Below are positions 26,562-37,363 of a DNA stretch of 64,000 nt, one piece after another. Under the pieces are notes generated by a model. The model did no database searches. It was not told where the DNA came from and worked only from the letters and a program-made list of their open reading frames with translations. The translations under genes were made by a program, and so were the position numbers. The stretch is from Novosphingobium ginsenosidimutans (GTDB taxonomy: Bacteria > Pseudomonadota > Alphaproteobacteria > Sphingomonadales > Sphingomonadaceae): the NCBI RefSeq assembly GCF_007954425.1, contig NZ_CP042345.1, positions 1,426,001-1,490,000 of the forward strand, in the 5' to 3' direction. The stretch's first letter is position 1. Each line of letters opens with the position of its first letter.

Positions 26562-29312
26562 ATGCGATCGACCTTCCGCCTGTCCCTGCTTGCTTCGCTC
26601 TCCGTCCTCCCGCTTGCTGCGCCAGCGCTGGCCCAGGACGATGCTGCCGATGGTGCCGAAGAGCAGGTCATCATCGTAACCGGCACCCGCTCGACCGCGC
26701 GAACGGTCGAAGATTCGCCAGTGCCGGTTGACGTCCTTTCGGGCGACGCGCTGACCGAAGGCGGCCAGGTTGAAACCAACAAGATCCTCAACAAGCTGGT
26801 GCCGAGCTTCAACTTCCCGCAGCCGGCAATCGCCGATGGCTCTGACGCGCTGCGTCCAGCCACCCTGCGCGGCCTTGGTCCGGACCAGACGCTGGTCCTG
26901 ATCAATGGCAAGCGCCGCCATGTTTCGGCGCTGCTCAACATCAACGGCACGGTCGGGCGCGGCTCGGCGGCGGTCGACATGAACACCATTCCGGCGCTCG
27001 CCATCGACCGGATCGAGGTGCTGCGCGACGGTGCTTCATCGCAATACGGCTCCGATGCCATCGCCGGGGTGATCAACGTCCGCCTCAAGAAAGCCAGCGA
27101 AGGGGGCCGTGCCTCGATCAGCTATGGCAAGTATGACACCACCATTTCGGGCGTGGCCAATGTCACCGGCCTCGCGCTGACCGGCGGCGCCCCCTCGCTC
27201 GACCCGACCGACAACCGCTATTTCGCCGCTACGACCGATGGCGAACGCAAGGCTAAGGACGGTGAAAGCTATTCGATCGCCACCAACGTCGGGCTGCCTT
27301 TCTTCGGCGTTGAAGGCGGTTACATCAACGTCACGGCCGAATATCGCCACCGCGGTTATACCAACCGCCAGGGTTTCGACCTGCGGCCGAACTACATCCG
27401 TCCGACCGCGACGACCTGGGACCCGCGCGAAATCACCTTCAATCGCCTGCAATTCCGCTTTGGCGATCCCAAGGCCGACGACTTCATCCTGTTCGCCAAC
27501 CTGGGTTTGCCGGTGGGCGATTCGCTCGAGCTCTACGGCTTTGCCAGTTACAACCAGCGCGACTCGCTGAGCGCGGCGAACTATCGTCAGGCCAATGCGG
27601 CTGCCAACCGTGACTGGTCCGCGATTGCCCCCAACGTATCGCCCAGCAATGCCAATTTCGTCGCGCTGACCCCGGATGGCTTCCTGCCTTTCATCCAGTC
27701 GGACCTGACCGACCGGGCGGTGACCCTGGGGCTGCGCACCACCAGCGGCGAATGGAATGCCGACCTGTCGCTGACGGCCGGGCAGAACAACTTCGACTAC
27801 CGCGTCGAAGGCTCGCTCAACACCAGCTTCGGCCCATCGAGCCAGCGCAGCTTTGATGCCGGTGGCCTGAGCTATCGTCACGTCATCGCCAACCTCGACG
27901 TCAGCCGCGAATTCGACATGGGCTTCGCCGGACCGCTGACCCTGGCCTTCGGCGGCGAATATCGTTCGGAACGCTTCAAAATTCGCCCCGGCGATACCCA
28001 GTCGTTCGCGACCGGCCCGCTGTTCCAGGCCTCGTTCACCGGTACCGCCGTCTCCTGCGCCGCCGCCTCGGGCGTGTTCAATGCCACGACCAATGTCTGC
28101 AGCTTCCCGGGCCGCGCCGCACCGGCCGGTGCACAGGGCTTCCCGGGCATTCCCACCAGCAGCCGGACCGATGCCAAGCGCCATAATGTGGCCGGTTATG
28201 TTGAGCTCGATGCAGAATTGGTCGACGGGCTGACCGCCACGGCCGCCGGTCGGTACGAACACTATTCTGACTTCGGCTCGACCCTGACCGGCAAGTTCGC
28301 TGCCCGTTACGAGTTCACCCCGGGCTTTGCGCTGCGCGGCTCGATCTCGAACGGTTTCCGCGCGCCTTCGCTGCACCAGCAGTATTTCACGACCACCTCG
28401 ACCAACTTCATCGCCGGCCTGCCGGTCGATATCTCGACGGTCGCGGTCAGCAGCCCGGTTGCCCGCGCGCTGGGTTCGAAGGACCTGAAGCCTGAAAAGT
28501 CGTTCAACCTCTCGGGCGGCTTCACCGCCAACCCGGTTTCGGGGCTGACCCTGACGGTCGACTATTACAATATCCGCATTAACGACCGGATCGTTCTGAC
28601 CGAAAACCTTGGCGCGGCCGGCAGCGGTACGTCGGCGGTCAACGCCGCAGTCAAGGCCGTGCTTGATGCCAACGGGTTCAACTCGGTCGGCGCGGCGCGC
28701 TTCTTCGTTAACGGCCTCAACACCCGCACCCAGGGTGTCGATGCCGTGCTGAATTGGCGCCTGCCGCTCGAAGGTGTGGGCAAGTGGAACCTGACCGCCG
28801 CCTACAACTACAACACGCAGAAGATCCTCGCTCGCAAGAACGATCTGGGCCCGCTTGCCACGATCCCGGGCCTGATCCTGTTCGGCCGGGTCGAAGGCAT
28901 CCGCTTCACCGAGGGTCAGCCGCGCGACAAGGTCGTGCTCAGCCTCGATGGCGATGTCGGCATGTTCGGGCTGACGGCGCGCACGACGCGTTATGGCAAG
29001 GTCACCTCACCGGGTTCGGCCAGCCCAACCTCGGGCGATCCGCTGACTGCCTATGGTCCGGACGATATCTTCCTGGGGGCCAAGTGGATCACCGATCTTG
29101 AACTGCGGGTCCAGCCGATGGAACGACTGAGCCTGGCGATCGGTGCCGACAACCTGTTCGATGTCTATCCGGATCGCTCGCCCTTTGGTCCGCGTCCGGC
29201 GGCGATCGGCGGGGTTTACCCGGCCAACCAGCAGTACATTCCGTTCTCGATCTTCTCGCCGTTCGGCTTCAACGGCCGGTACCTCTACGCGCGGGCCAGC
29301 ATCGAGTTCTAG
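26562..29312 (+). CDS. TonB-dependent outer-membrane receptor
   Basis: Receptor of 916 aa, starting at ATG 26562 after aagggg. A signal peptide (MRSTFRLSLLASLSVLPLAA, cut near ALA-QDD) is followed by a TonB box-like segment (EEQVIIVTGTRS) and the plug domain (PATLRGLGPDQTLVLINGKR, RIEVLRDGASSQYGSDAIAG). The 22-strand barrel fills the rest and ends in YARASIEF with C-terminal Phe, the BAM recognition feature. It takes up an unknown ligand (iron chelate, vitamin or sugar) with energy from TonB. No ligand-specific neighbours are present; the 152-bp upstream region shows no clear Fur box. A bidirectional terminator follows. Confidence 0.95.
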   Translation: MRSTFRLSLLASLSVLPLAAPALAQDDAADGAEEQVIIVTGTRSTARTVEDSPVPVDVLSGDALTEGGQVETNKILNKLVPSFNFPQPAIADGSDALRPATLRGLGPDQTLVLINGKRRHVSALLNINGTVGRGSAAVDMNTIPALAIDRIEVLRDGASSQYGSDAIAGVINVRLKKASEGGRASISYGKYDTTISGVANVTGLALTGGAPSLDPTDNRYFAATTDGERKAKDGESYSIATNVGLPFFGVEGGYINVTAEYRHRGYTNRQGFDLRPNYIRPTATTWDPREITFNRLQFRFGDPKADDFILFANLGLPVGDSLELYGFASYNQRDSLSAANYRQANAAANRDWSAIAPNVSPSNANFVALTPDGFLPFIQSDLTDRAVTLGLRTTSGEWNADLSLTAGQNNFDYRVEGSLNTSFGPSSQRSFDAGGLSYRHVIANLDVSREFDMGFAGPLTLAFGGEYRSERFKIRPGDTQSFATGPLFQASFTGTAVSCAAASGVFNATTNVCSFPGRAAPAGAQGFPGIPTSSRTDAKRHNVAGYVELDAELVDGLTATAAGRYEHYSDFGSTLTGKFAARYEFTPGFALRGSISNGFRAPSLHQQYFTTTSTNFIAGLPVDISTVAVSSPVARALGSKDLKPEKSFNLSGGFTANPVSGLTLTVDYYNIRINDRIVLTENLGAAGSGTSAVNAAVKAVLDANGFNSVGAARFFVNGLNTRTQGVDAVLNWRLPLEGVGKWNLTAAYNYNTQKILARKNDLGPLATIPGLILFGRVEGIRFTEGQPRDKVVLSLDGDVGMFGLTARTTRYGKVTSPGSASPTSGDPLTAYGPDDIFLGAKWITDLELRVQPMERLSLAIGADNLFDVYPDRSPFGPRPAAIGGVYPANQQYIPFSIFSPFGFNGRYLYARASIEF

Positions 29313-29331
29313 AACGGCCCGCGAGGGTAAG

Positions 29332-29366
29332 ACAGGCGCGCCGATTTCCGCTCGGCGCGCCTGTTT
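29332..29366. terminator. Bidirectional terminator after the TonB receptor gene
   Basis: Perfect 13-bp stem (acaggcgcgccga / tcggcgcgcctgt) with a 7-nt loop and a tttt run, between the stop codons of convergent genes. Confidence 0.85.
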
Positions 29367-29370
29367 TGGC

Positions 29371-30129
29371 TCAGCCCGGCTTGCGGAAGCGGAGGGCGAA
29401 CTGGTCGGTTTTGCCGCGGATCGCGGGATCGAACACGTTGGCGCTGCGCGGGTCCTCGGGCCGGGCATAGAGCGGGGCTTCGGCCTCCAGCTTGAACCCG
29501 GCAGCGGTCAGCGCCTCGATCACGGCGGCCTTGTCGATCCGGTGCAGCGTATCGGCATCACGCGTGCCCGATCCGGCGACCGCGCTATGATCGACTACCA
29601 CCAGTACCCCACCCGGTTTCAGCGCCGCAAACAGTGCCGCGCTGGCCTTGGCCCCGGTCCCGGCGGGGAAGGGTTTGAGGTAGAGATCGTGGAAGTTCTG
29701 GATCGTCACGATCGTATCGAGCGGCCGGGTGAAGGCGGGTGCGGCAAATGGCCCTGTAATCGCAACGGCATTGGGCAGCGCGCCAACAGTATTGCGCTGC
29801 TCCTCACCATAGGCGGCGCGAAAGGCGATGAACTCAGCTGGCTGGAACGCTTCGACCCGGCCGTTCGGACCGACTGCGGCCGACAGCACACGCGTGAAGT
29901 AGCCTCCGCCCATCACGAAATCGCCAACGGCCTCGCCCGGCGAAATCTCGGCAAAGGCAAGCAGCTCACCCGGCTTGCGCGCCTCGTCACGGGCACGGTC
30001 AGCCGCCGGGCGGACAGGATCGGCGAGGGCGGCGGCATAGTCTGCAGCAGTCAGTACCCGCGGCGGGGCGGCGGGCGCGCAGGCGGCGAGTGTCAGGGAT
30101 AGAACCAGAGCAGTGCGGAAGGCGGTCAT
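29371..30129 (-). CDS. Exported class I SAM-dependent methyltransferase-like lipoprotein
   Basis: Protein of 252 aa. I start it at ATG 30129 because gagagga stands upstream and the sequence then begins with a lipoprotein signal (MTAFRTALVLSLTLAAC, Cys17). The mature part is a Rossmann methyltransferase fold of the COG4798 type: SAM-binding segment GEAVGDFVMGGGYFTRVL, motif with Asp in RPLDTIVTIQNFHD, and LKPGGVLVVVDHSAV. It is odd to find a SAM-dependent fold outside the cytoplasm; members of this group are annotated as predicted methyltransferases without a known substrate. It is convergent with the TonB receptor and followed in the same direction by nothing else. Confidence 0.85.
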   Translation of the reverse strand: MTAFRTALVLSLTLAACAPAAPPRVLTAADYAAALADPVRPAADRARDEARKPGELLAFAEISPGEAVGDFVMGGGYFTRVLSAAVGPNGRVEAFQPAEFIAFRAAYGEEQRNTVGALPNAVAITGPFAAPAFTRPLDTIVTIQNFHDLYLKPFPAGTGAKASAALFAALKPGGVLVVVDHSAVAGSGTRDADTLHRIDKAAVIEALTAAGFKLEAEAPLYARPEDPRSANVFDPAIRGKTDQFALRFRKPG

Positions 30130-30193
30130 GGCGAGTCTCCTCTCAGGGAGTGCCATGGCTAGTCCGGTTGCAGCTCTGGCGCCAGAGCCTGCC

Positions 30194-31240
30194 TCAGCGC
30201 GAGGCGGTGCGGCGCAGGCTGGAGCTTTCAGTCAGGTAGCCATCGTAGATCGCGCGGCTGATTGAGGCGATGCGATAGTCACGGTTGGGTTTGCCGCCCT
30301 GTCCGGTGACGTAAACGGCAATCGCGATCGAGCGGCCATCGGGCGTCTGGATGATCCCGACATCGCTGGAGGTGTTATTCAGCGTACCGGTCTTGTGAGC
30401 AATCCGCGCATCTTCGGGCAGCATAGCGCGCAAGCGGCGCTTGCCGGTTACGCAGCGTTCCATTGCCCCAAGCAGCACGCTTCGGCTCGAGGCGCTCAGC
30501 CAGCGGCCCTGGTGCAGACCGGCCAATAGCTGGACCATGGCCAGCGGCGTGGCGCTGTCGCGCAAGTCGACCGTCGTGGCCGGATTGAATTCGCCGTCGT
30601 CACGCACGAGCGTGGCGATATCGCGATCAAGCCGCATGCCGGATAGGCCGGCCTTGCGCATCCACCGGTTGACGGCAGCGGGGCCGCCGACGGCGGCCAG
30701 CAGGGCATCGGTCGCCGGATTGTCGCTGCGCGTGATCGACAGTTCGATCAGGCCCTGAGCGCTGATCATCGTACCCGGGCGAACGGGCGCAACAGCGCTG
30801 GAGAACCGGGCTGAACGCTGCGGGATCATCAGTGGGAAGCGGTCGCTGAGCGAGCGCTTGCCCTGATCGACCAGGTCCAGAAAGGTTGCGGCAATCGCGA
30901 TCTTGCTGGTGCTGGCCATCGGGAAGGGCTGGTCACCCAGCACCGCTACGGTGCGGCCAGTGCCAAGATCCATCGCGGCAACGCCAATCCGGCCTTGCGC
31001 GGCGTCGGCCAGGCTGGCGACCGTTGCTTCCAGGGTGCCGCCATAGGTCGTGACCGGGCGCACCGGAGCAACGAATGGGCGGACGGTCGGTTGGACCTCG
31101 CGCGGGGCGCGCAATTCCTTACCAAAGACCTTGTCGAACTCAGCCTGGAAACTTTCCGCTCGGGCAGCGCTTGCGGGCAACGCAATCGCGCTGATCATGG
31201 CCAGCCCGGCCATAAAACGAGGGAAGCGGCTGTACTTCAC
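30194..31240 (-). CDS. Class A beta-lactamase-like serine hydrolase (periplasmic)
   Basis: Secreted serine hydrolase of 348 aa with a signal peptide (residues 1-28, ending ARA). The three penicillin-recognising motifs are complete: SxxK S110-T-S-K113, SDN at 172-174 and KTG at 283-285 (HKTGTLNN). The omega loop reads RDDGEFNPATTVDLRDSATP: aligned on the conserved N (Ambler 170, N219), the position of the catalytic Glu166 is Asp215. Deacylation by such an enzyme is usually slow, so it may bind beta-lactams or peptidoglycan without being an efficient beta-lactamase. Transcribed away from the M12-like gene region. Confidence 0.88.
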   Translation of the reverse strand: MKYSRFPRFMAGLAMISAIALPASAARAESFQAEFDKVFGKELRAPREVQPTVRPFVAPVRPVTTYGGTLEATVASLADAAQGRIGVAAMDLGTGRTVAVLGDQPFPMASTSKIAIAATFLDLVDQGKRSLSDRFPLMIPQRSARFSSAVAPVRPGTMISAQGLIELSITRSDNPATDALLAAVGGPAAVNRWMRKAGLSGMRLDRDIATLVRDDGEFNPATTVDLRDSATPLAMVQLLAGLHQGRWLSASSRSVLLGAMERCVTGKRRLRAMLPEDARIAHKTGTLNNTSSDVGIIQTPDGRSIAIAVYVTGQGGKPNRDYRIASISRAIYDGYLTESSSLRRTASR

Positions 31241-31429
31241 CGGCGCAGCGATAGCCCAAACATGGTTACAGATTGTCTAACGACACCAGCCCGTCCACCC
31301 GCTTCGCGATGAGATGAAGCTCTGATGCGGGGAAATGCAGGAAAAGCCAGAGTTTCTGCGTAGAAACCCCATAATGGGTGCTGACGACGCCTGCTTCCAG
31401 CGCTTCATCCCGCCTCGCGGAGGCTGGTC

Positions 31430-32242
31430 CTAGCCCGGCGCAGCCGCCAGCATGCGGGGCATGGGGTAGAGCTTGGCCATGAACTCGTAATCGAGCGGAT
31501 CAATGTCGATTCCGCCCGCGATCGCCACCCCGTTCTTGGTGATCGATGCGGGGATCTGATAGGACATGATCGATTGGCGCTTGGGGCTGGTGTTGGCCCG
31601 GACCGAGTTCGTCGGCAGCGGGGTCAGCACCTGCGCCCGAACCTGCGCTTCGGTCCAGCCCTGCGTCGCGCCGAAGAACTCAATCGCTTTCTGCTCGTCG
31701 ATCAAGGCGATGGTCTCGGCCCGCAAGTGTTCATGCGGACAGCCCAGCGCGTGACCGGTTTGATGCCGCACCACGCGGCACAATTCGCTGTCCGGCGTTT
31801 CCATGGTGAAGCCCTGCAGGTTCATCGTCGGCTTGGTCTTGTCGATCAGCAGGGCGTCGGTGCCGATATAGGACCAGTAGCCCGACTGATCGCGTGAGAT
31901 CCGCACGACCGGATCACTGGTGCTTTCGGCAAACTGGACATTCGCGCTCTGGCTCCAGGAATTCATGTGCGAAAGGATGCGGGCGCGCAGCTCCTTGGGC
32001 GGATTGTCCATGAAGCCCACTCCCAGCCGAACACCGCTGGCGCGCCAGTACTTGGTGGTCATGACGGCAACGAAGTCGGTCATCGAAGCGCCGACCGGCA
32101 GGACCTGCGCCAGCTGATGGTGGCTTGGGCGGTTGAGCAGGTTTTCCTGCTCGGCGGCCCTTGCCGCATCGTGCAACCGGTCATTGCCGAGGCACTTGGG
32201 CGTGCAAGCAATGATCTCTCCGTGTTCCCTGAGCCTAGCCAT
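31430..32242 (-). CDS. Astacin-like (M12) protein lacking the catalytic Glu
   Basis: Cytosolic-looking protein of 270 aa (no signal peptide), ATG 32242 with an aaggaga site. The zinc site reads VVRHQTGHALGCPHEHLRAE: His160, His164 and His170 are kept, but the Glu of HExxH is Gln161 (codon CAA). The Met-turn is present (SIMSYQIP), so the fold is that of an astacin (MEROPS M12A), but the general base is missing and the protein is expected to be inactive as a peptidase. The N-terminus of about 40 residues is Cys- and His-containing and unlike the rest. A single base (C in place of G) separates it from an active motif, so a sequencing error must be excluded. Confidence 0.82.
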   Translation of the reverse strand: MARLREHGEIIACTPKCLGNDRLHDAARAAEQENLLNRPSHHQLAQVLPVGASMTDFVAVMTTKYWRASGVRLGVGFMDNPPKELRARILSHMNSWSQSANVQFAESTSDPVVRISRDQSGYWSYIGTDALLIDKTKPTMNLQGFTMETPDSELCRVVRHQTGHALGCPHEHLRAETIALIDEQKAIEFFGATQGWTEAQVRAQVLTPLPTNSVRANTSPKRQSIMSYQIPASITKNGVAIAGGIDIDPLDYEFMAKLYPMPRMLAAAPG

Positions 32243-32705
32243 GGTCGGTCTCCTTGGTCAGCGCGGCTGTGGTGCGCGGAGTGGGGAAAGTTCGCCAAAG
32301 AAAGCACCGGCTTCACAGGCCCGGATCGAAGGCGGCAATGCCATTGGCATTCGGCTGAACGTTCGCATCTGACTTGAAACCCACTCTGTATTTGTCCCAA
32401 ATCCGGGCCGGACCTTCGGCCAGACTGTTGCCAGTTAGAGCGGCAGAGAGACGAACTACGAAATATCCATTTTGGACCTTTTAGGAGCAAACGTGGGCCA
32501 ATGCTGCTTTCCGGGTTCGCGCCAGAACCGGCCACTGCCGTGGGCCGCGCCGCCGGATCGGCTGGCCACGGATTGCTTCGCTTCGGATACAGCGAACCTC
32601 GGCGATGAAGGATAACTGTTGCAAGACATGACCTTGGTCCAGCGAGAAGCCCGGCCGACCAGTAAAGCGGTAGAGCGGATCGCCCCGCCAAGTACCTAAA
32701 CGAAA
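32243..32705. other. 463-bp intergenic region without a supported gene
   Basis: Between the M12-like start and the groEL terminator. It must hold the M12-like promoter; I could not fix it. A 40-codon frame starting with GTG 32493 and preceded by aggag is possible but has no family likeness. No tRNA or strong repeat seen. Confidence 0.5.
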
Positions 32706-32733
32706 GGGCCGGGAGGATCGCTCCTCCCGGCCC
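32706..32733 (-). terminator. Rho-independent terminator of groESL
   Basis: Perfect 12-bp stem gggccgggagga / tcctcccggccc with loop tcgc; on the minus strand it is followed by a ctttcgttt U-rich tract. It lies 28 bp beyond the groEL stop. Confidence 0.9.
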
Positions 32734-32761
32734 CATCTGTGCCTTGGCGGGTTGGCCGGAC

Positions 32762-34408
<1,647 letters not shown>

Positions 34409-34456
34409 TCAGTTCCTTCGAAATTCTGGAATGTGTGGAGGTGTCAGGAAAATCGC

Positions 34457-34744
34457 TCAGCCGATGATGCCGAGGATGTCCGATTCCTTCATGATCAGCA
34501 GGTCTTCGCCGTCGAGCTTGACCTCGGTGCCCGACCACTTGCCGAACAGCACCCGATCGCCAGCCTTGACGTCCAGCGGGGTGACCTTGCCATCTTCGGC
34601 CTTGGAACCAGCGCCAACGGCGACGACTTCGCCCTCGGCCGGCTTTTCCTTGGCGCTGTCAGGGATGATGATGCCGCCGGCGGTCTTTTCTTCAGCCTCT
34701 ACGCGGCGCACGAGCACGCGATCGTGCAGCGGACGGAATGCCAT
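34457..34744 (-). CDS. groES: Co-chaperonin GroES (10 kDa)
   Basis: GroES of 95 aa, the heptameric lid of the GroEL chamber. The family start [20 protein letters not shown], the mobile loop ([18 protein letters not shown]) and the C-terminal roof ([17 protein letters not shown]) are complete. It is first in the operon, followed by groEL after 51 bp. A CIRCE element lies 35 bp upstream of the start, and a promoter-like pair lies beyond it, so heat-shock control by HrcA is expected. Confidence 0.98.
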   Translation of the reverse strand: MAFRPLHDRVLVRRVEAEEKTAGGIIIPDSAKEKPAEGEVVAVGAGSKAEDGKVTPLDVKAGDRVLFGKWSGTEVKLDGEDLLIMKESDILGIIG

Positions 34745-34778
34745 GGGTTTGCTCCCTTATGCGTTGATACGATGTCGA

Positions 34779-34805
34779 TTGGCACTCCCCTCAGGAGAGT
34801 GCCAG
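34779..34805 (-). promoter_or_regulatory. CIRCE operator of groESL (HrcA site)
   Basis: Inverted repeat ttggcactc-N9-gagtgccag, matching the CIRCE consensus TTAGCACTC-N9-GAGTGCTAA except for one symmetric change in each arm. It lies in the 5' leader of groES, so HrcA repression is expected. Confidence 0.9.
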
Positions 34806-34812
34806 CGCGGCG

Positions 34813-34841
34813 CATATGGGTGGGGGCGGAAGAGTCGTCAA
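34813..34841 (-). promoter_or_regulatory. Candidate groESL promoter
   Basis: On the minus strand TTGACG (34836-34841), 17-nt spacer, CATATG (34813-34818). The -10 is weak; the CCCATATG element also resembles a sigma-32 -10. CIRCE lies just downstream. Confidence 0.45.
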
Positions 34842-34881
34842 CCCCGGTTGCATCGGAAAAAATTGCGGGAACTGAATCCGG

Positions 34882-36261
34882 TCAGACGGGCAGCAGTCCC
34901 AGCGCCTCGCGCCGCGCCCAGCGCCAGCCGAGCAGGATCGAGACGACCACCAGGCCAACGGCAAGCCCCAGCCACACGCCGGTCCCGGCCAGCGGCGTGA
35001 AGAAGCCCAGCACGACCGAGGTGGCAAAACCGACCAGCCAGTAGCCGAACAGCGCCAGCTGCATCGGCATGCGCGTATCCTGCAGCCCGCGCAGCGCGCC
35101 CGCCAGCACCGCCTGAAGCCCGTCGAACAACTGGAAGGCTGCGGCAATGGCGAGGAAGCCGACGGCGTGCCCGACCATCGCGGCATTGGCCGGGTCAGCT
35201 GGATCGACATAGATCTGCAGGACCGAAAGCGGCGCCAGGATCATGATTGCAGCGGGCACGATCATGTAGCTGACCGCCAGGATCAGCGCGGCCTTGCCGG
35301 CGCCGCCAATCGCGACGCGGTCGCCTGCGCCGAAGTGGTAGCCGACCCGGATCGTCGCGGCCTGGCCGATGCCGAAGGGGATCTGGAAGGCGAGTGCGGC
35401 GACTTGGAGCGCCACGGTGTGTCCAGCCAGTTCGGCCTGGCCGATCCGTCCCATCAGGAAGGCGGCGCTGGAGAACAGTCCGCCCTCCGCCAGGATGATC
35501 AGCGCAATCGGCGTGCCGATCCGCGCCACGTCCCCGAAACGCTGCCATTCGGCGCGCCACCAGCGACCCAGCAAGTGATAGCGGCGCAGCCGGCGGTCGC
35601 TGCGGATCGCCAGGACATAGGCGCCAAGCATGGCGAAGGCGGTAATCACGCTCGAGATCGCTGAGCCATCAAGGCCCATGGCCGGCGCGCCGAAGTGGCC
35701 AAACACGAACACGTAGTTGCCAAAGGCATTGACCACGATCGCCAGCCCGGTGATCGCCGTTGCAAAGAACGGTCGGCCCAGTGCCGAGACGAAGTTGCGC
35801 AAGACCGTGGCCATCACGTTAGGGATCATCGCCCAGAGCAGGATCGCCAGGAACTCTCCGGCCAGGCGCGAAACCTCTGGATCCTGGCCCGATAGTAACA
35901 GCAGCTCCTCTCCCCACAGACAGACCGCCATGCCGGCTAGTCCGCAGAGCACTGCCAGCCAAAGCGCCATCCGCACCGTGCGGCGCACCTCGCGCACGGC
36001 GTGGCGGCGGCGGCCCAACTCGGCCGCGATCAGTGGCGCACAGGCGCCGGTCAAGCCGGAGAAGCACCACATCATAAGCCCGAACAGCGTGGTCGCGAGC
36101 GAGGCTGCGGCGAGCGCTTCCTCGCCCAGCCGAGCCACAAAGATTACGTCAATCGCATAGACCAGCATCTGCAGCAGATTGGCCGCCGCCAGCGGTGCCG
36201 CCAGCCGCAGCGTCGCGCCCAGTTCGGCGCGCCAGGGGGTCAAGATGCGGTCCTGTTCCAT
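34882..36261 (-). CDS. MATE family efflux transporter
   Basis: Twelve-helix cation-coupled multidrug/toxin exporter of 459 aa from ATG 36261 (a TTG at 36300 would add 13 residues). Two repeated six-helix halves are visible. Landmarks are the N-terminal [20 protein letters not shown], the loop [11 protein letters not shown] and the second-half start [13 protein letters not shown]. The pump would expel cationic drugs or secondary metabolites at the inner membrane. It is divergent from the cytochrome c gene (203 bp between starts) and ends 138 bp before the groES start on the same strand. No regulator is adjacent. The family call is strong; the substrate is unknown. Confidence 0.92.
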   Translation of the reverse strand: MEQDRILTPWRAELGATLRLAAPLAAANLLQMLVYAIDVIFVARLGEEALAAASLATTLFGLMMWCFSGLTGACAPLIAAELGRRRHAVREVRRTVRMALWLAVLCGLAGMAVCLWGEELLLLSGQDPEVSRLAGEFLAILLWAMIPNVMATVLRNFVSALGRPFFATAITGLAIVVNAFGNYVFVFGHFGAPAMGLDGSAISSVITAFAMLGAYVLAIRSDRRLRRYHLLGRWWRAEWQRFGDVARIGTPIALIILAEGGLFSSAAFLMGRIGQAELAGHTVALQVAALAFQIPFGIGQAATIRVGYHFGAGDRVAIGGAGKAALILAVSYMIVPAAIMILAPLSVLQIYVDPADPANAAMVGHAVGFLAIAAAFQLFDGLQAVLAGALRGLQDTRMPMQLALFGYWLVGFATSVVLGFFTPLAGTGVWLGLAVGLVVVSILLGWRWARREALGLLPV

Positions 36262-36464
36262 CGAGCCGGCCCGGATAGTCGCCGGGGCAGCACTGGCCAA
36301 GCGCTTTGTCCACCAGCGCGCCGTTTGCCGCCCGGTCGTGGCGCGCTGGTCACATGCAGTCCGCGCAATGGATAGTGCGGAAAGGCCACTATCCGGTGCC
36401 GGGACAAATGCTTATGGTGCGTGGAAAGTCCCTCGCCGGGCATGAATGCAAGGAGAAAAAGGCA

Positions 36465-36926
36465 ATGCACAAAGGGTTCAAGCTGGCGGCCATCGCCGCT
36501 CTGGCAATGGCGCTGGCCGGTTGCGGCGGGGCAAAGCAGGACGAGGCTGCGACTGCCCCTTCAGCCAACAGCGAGCCAACGGCCGGCAGCGCTTCGCCAG
36601 CTGCAGCGGCCACAAGAACAGCCATTGCCGCCGCCGCCAAGCCCGCCGCCTTTGCCCAGTGCGCCTCGTGCCACTCGGCCGAGCCCGGCAAGCACGGCAT
36701 CGGGCCGAGCCTCCATGGCGTTTACGGCACCAAGGCAGGCGAGATTCCGGGCTATGCCTTTTCCGATAAACTTAAGGCTTCGGGCCTGACCTGGGACGAT
36801 GCGACGCTCGACCATTGGCTGGCGGGCCCGATCAAGATGGTCCCCGGCACCAAGATGTCCTACGCCGGGATGAGCGATCCGGCCAAGCGCGCCGAGATCA
36901 TCGCCTATCTGAAGACGCTGAAGTGA
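36465..36926 (+). CDS. Class I cytochrome c, membrane-anchored lipoprotein
   Basis: Protein of 153 aa with an aaggag site before ATG 36465. A lipoprotein signal with lipobox LAGC (Cys20) is followed by a 40-residue Ala/Thr/Ser-rich linker and one small c-type haem domain: CASCH (Cys66, Cys69, His70) and the distal ligand Met131 in PGTKMSYAGM. It resembles mitochondrial-type cytochrome c (GPSLHGVYG, YLKTLK C-terminus) and would carry electrons in the periplasm on a lipid anchor. The linker allows reach to membrane complexes. The DUF5990 gene starts in its stop codon. Confidence 0.93.
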   Translation: MHKGFKLAAIAALAMALAGCGGAKQDEAATAPSANSEPTAGSASPAAAATRTAIAAAAKPAAFAQCASCHSAEPGKHGIGPSLHGVYGTKAGEIPGYAFSDKLKASGLTWDDATLDHWLAGPIKMVPGTKMSYAGMSDPAKRAEIIAYLKTLK

Positions 36927-37354
36927 CGCAAGTGGCGGGCAAGGTCGCGGTCCCGATGCGGATCGTGGTGACCGGACCCGTCCCAGGCGTTCTACACAGC
37001 CTGCAAGAAGACGATGCCCCGCTGGATGCCAAGCGATCGGCATCCGGAGAGCCGCTGACTTTCGATTTCATTGTGTCCATCGCCCCCGGTCCGAAGTTCT
37101 CGGGCAAGCATGTCCGCCGCGAAGGACCGGTTCGCCGGTTTGTCTATGTACGGGTTGGCGCCAGCGCAGGTGACTGCTTCTCGCCATGGAACCGCCGGAT
37201 GAAGATCGACATCCACGATATCCCGCCCGACCTGATCGCGCAGGCGATGGCCGGGGCGCGCCTCGTCGCGACAGTCAGCGGCACAGGGAAAGATGGCAGC
37301 CCGGCCTGTGCAACGATTCGCCCGGTGCACTGGCGCACCGAGCCCGCTGCCTGA
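36923..37354 (+). CDS. DUF5990 family protein
   Basis: Protein of 143 aa, started at GTG 36923, whose GTGA overlaps the cytochrome stop; an alternative is ATG 36957 (MRIVVTGPVPG), 34 bp downstream. Features are a beta-rich N-terminus, KFSGKHVRREGPVRRFVYVRVG in the middle and a C-terminal GTGKDGSPACATIRP. I assign it to DUF5990, a family of unknown function. Translational overlap with a cytochrome c gene suggests co-expression, but no role is known. It is convergent with rplL. Confidence 0.75.
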   Translation: MTQVAGKVAVPMRIVVTGPVPGVLHSLQEDDAPLDAKRSASGEPLTFDFIVSIAPGPKFSGKHVRREGPVRRFVYVRVGASAGDCFSPWNRRMKIDIHDIPPDLIAQAMAGARLVATVSGTGKDGSPACATIRPVHWRTEPAA

Positions 37355-37363
37355 AATGAAGAA

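Noticed and set aside
32493..32615. 40-aa frame with GTG start and aggag site before groEL
   Set aside because: Short, no family likeness, no conserved context visible; kept only as a note in the intergenic entry.
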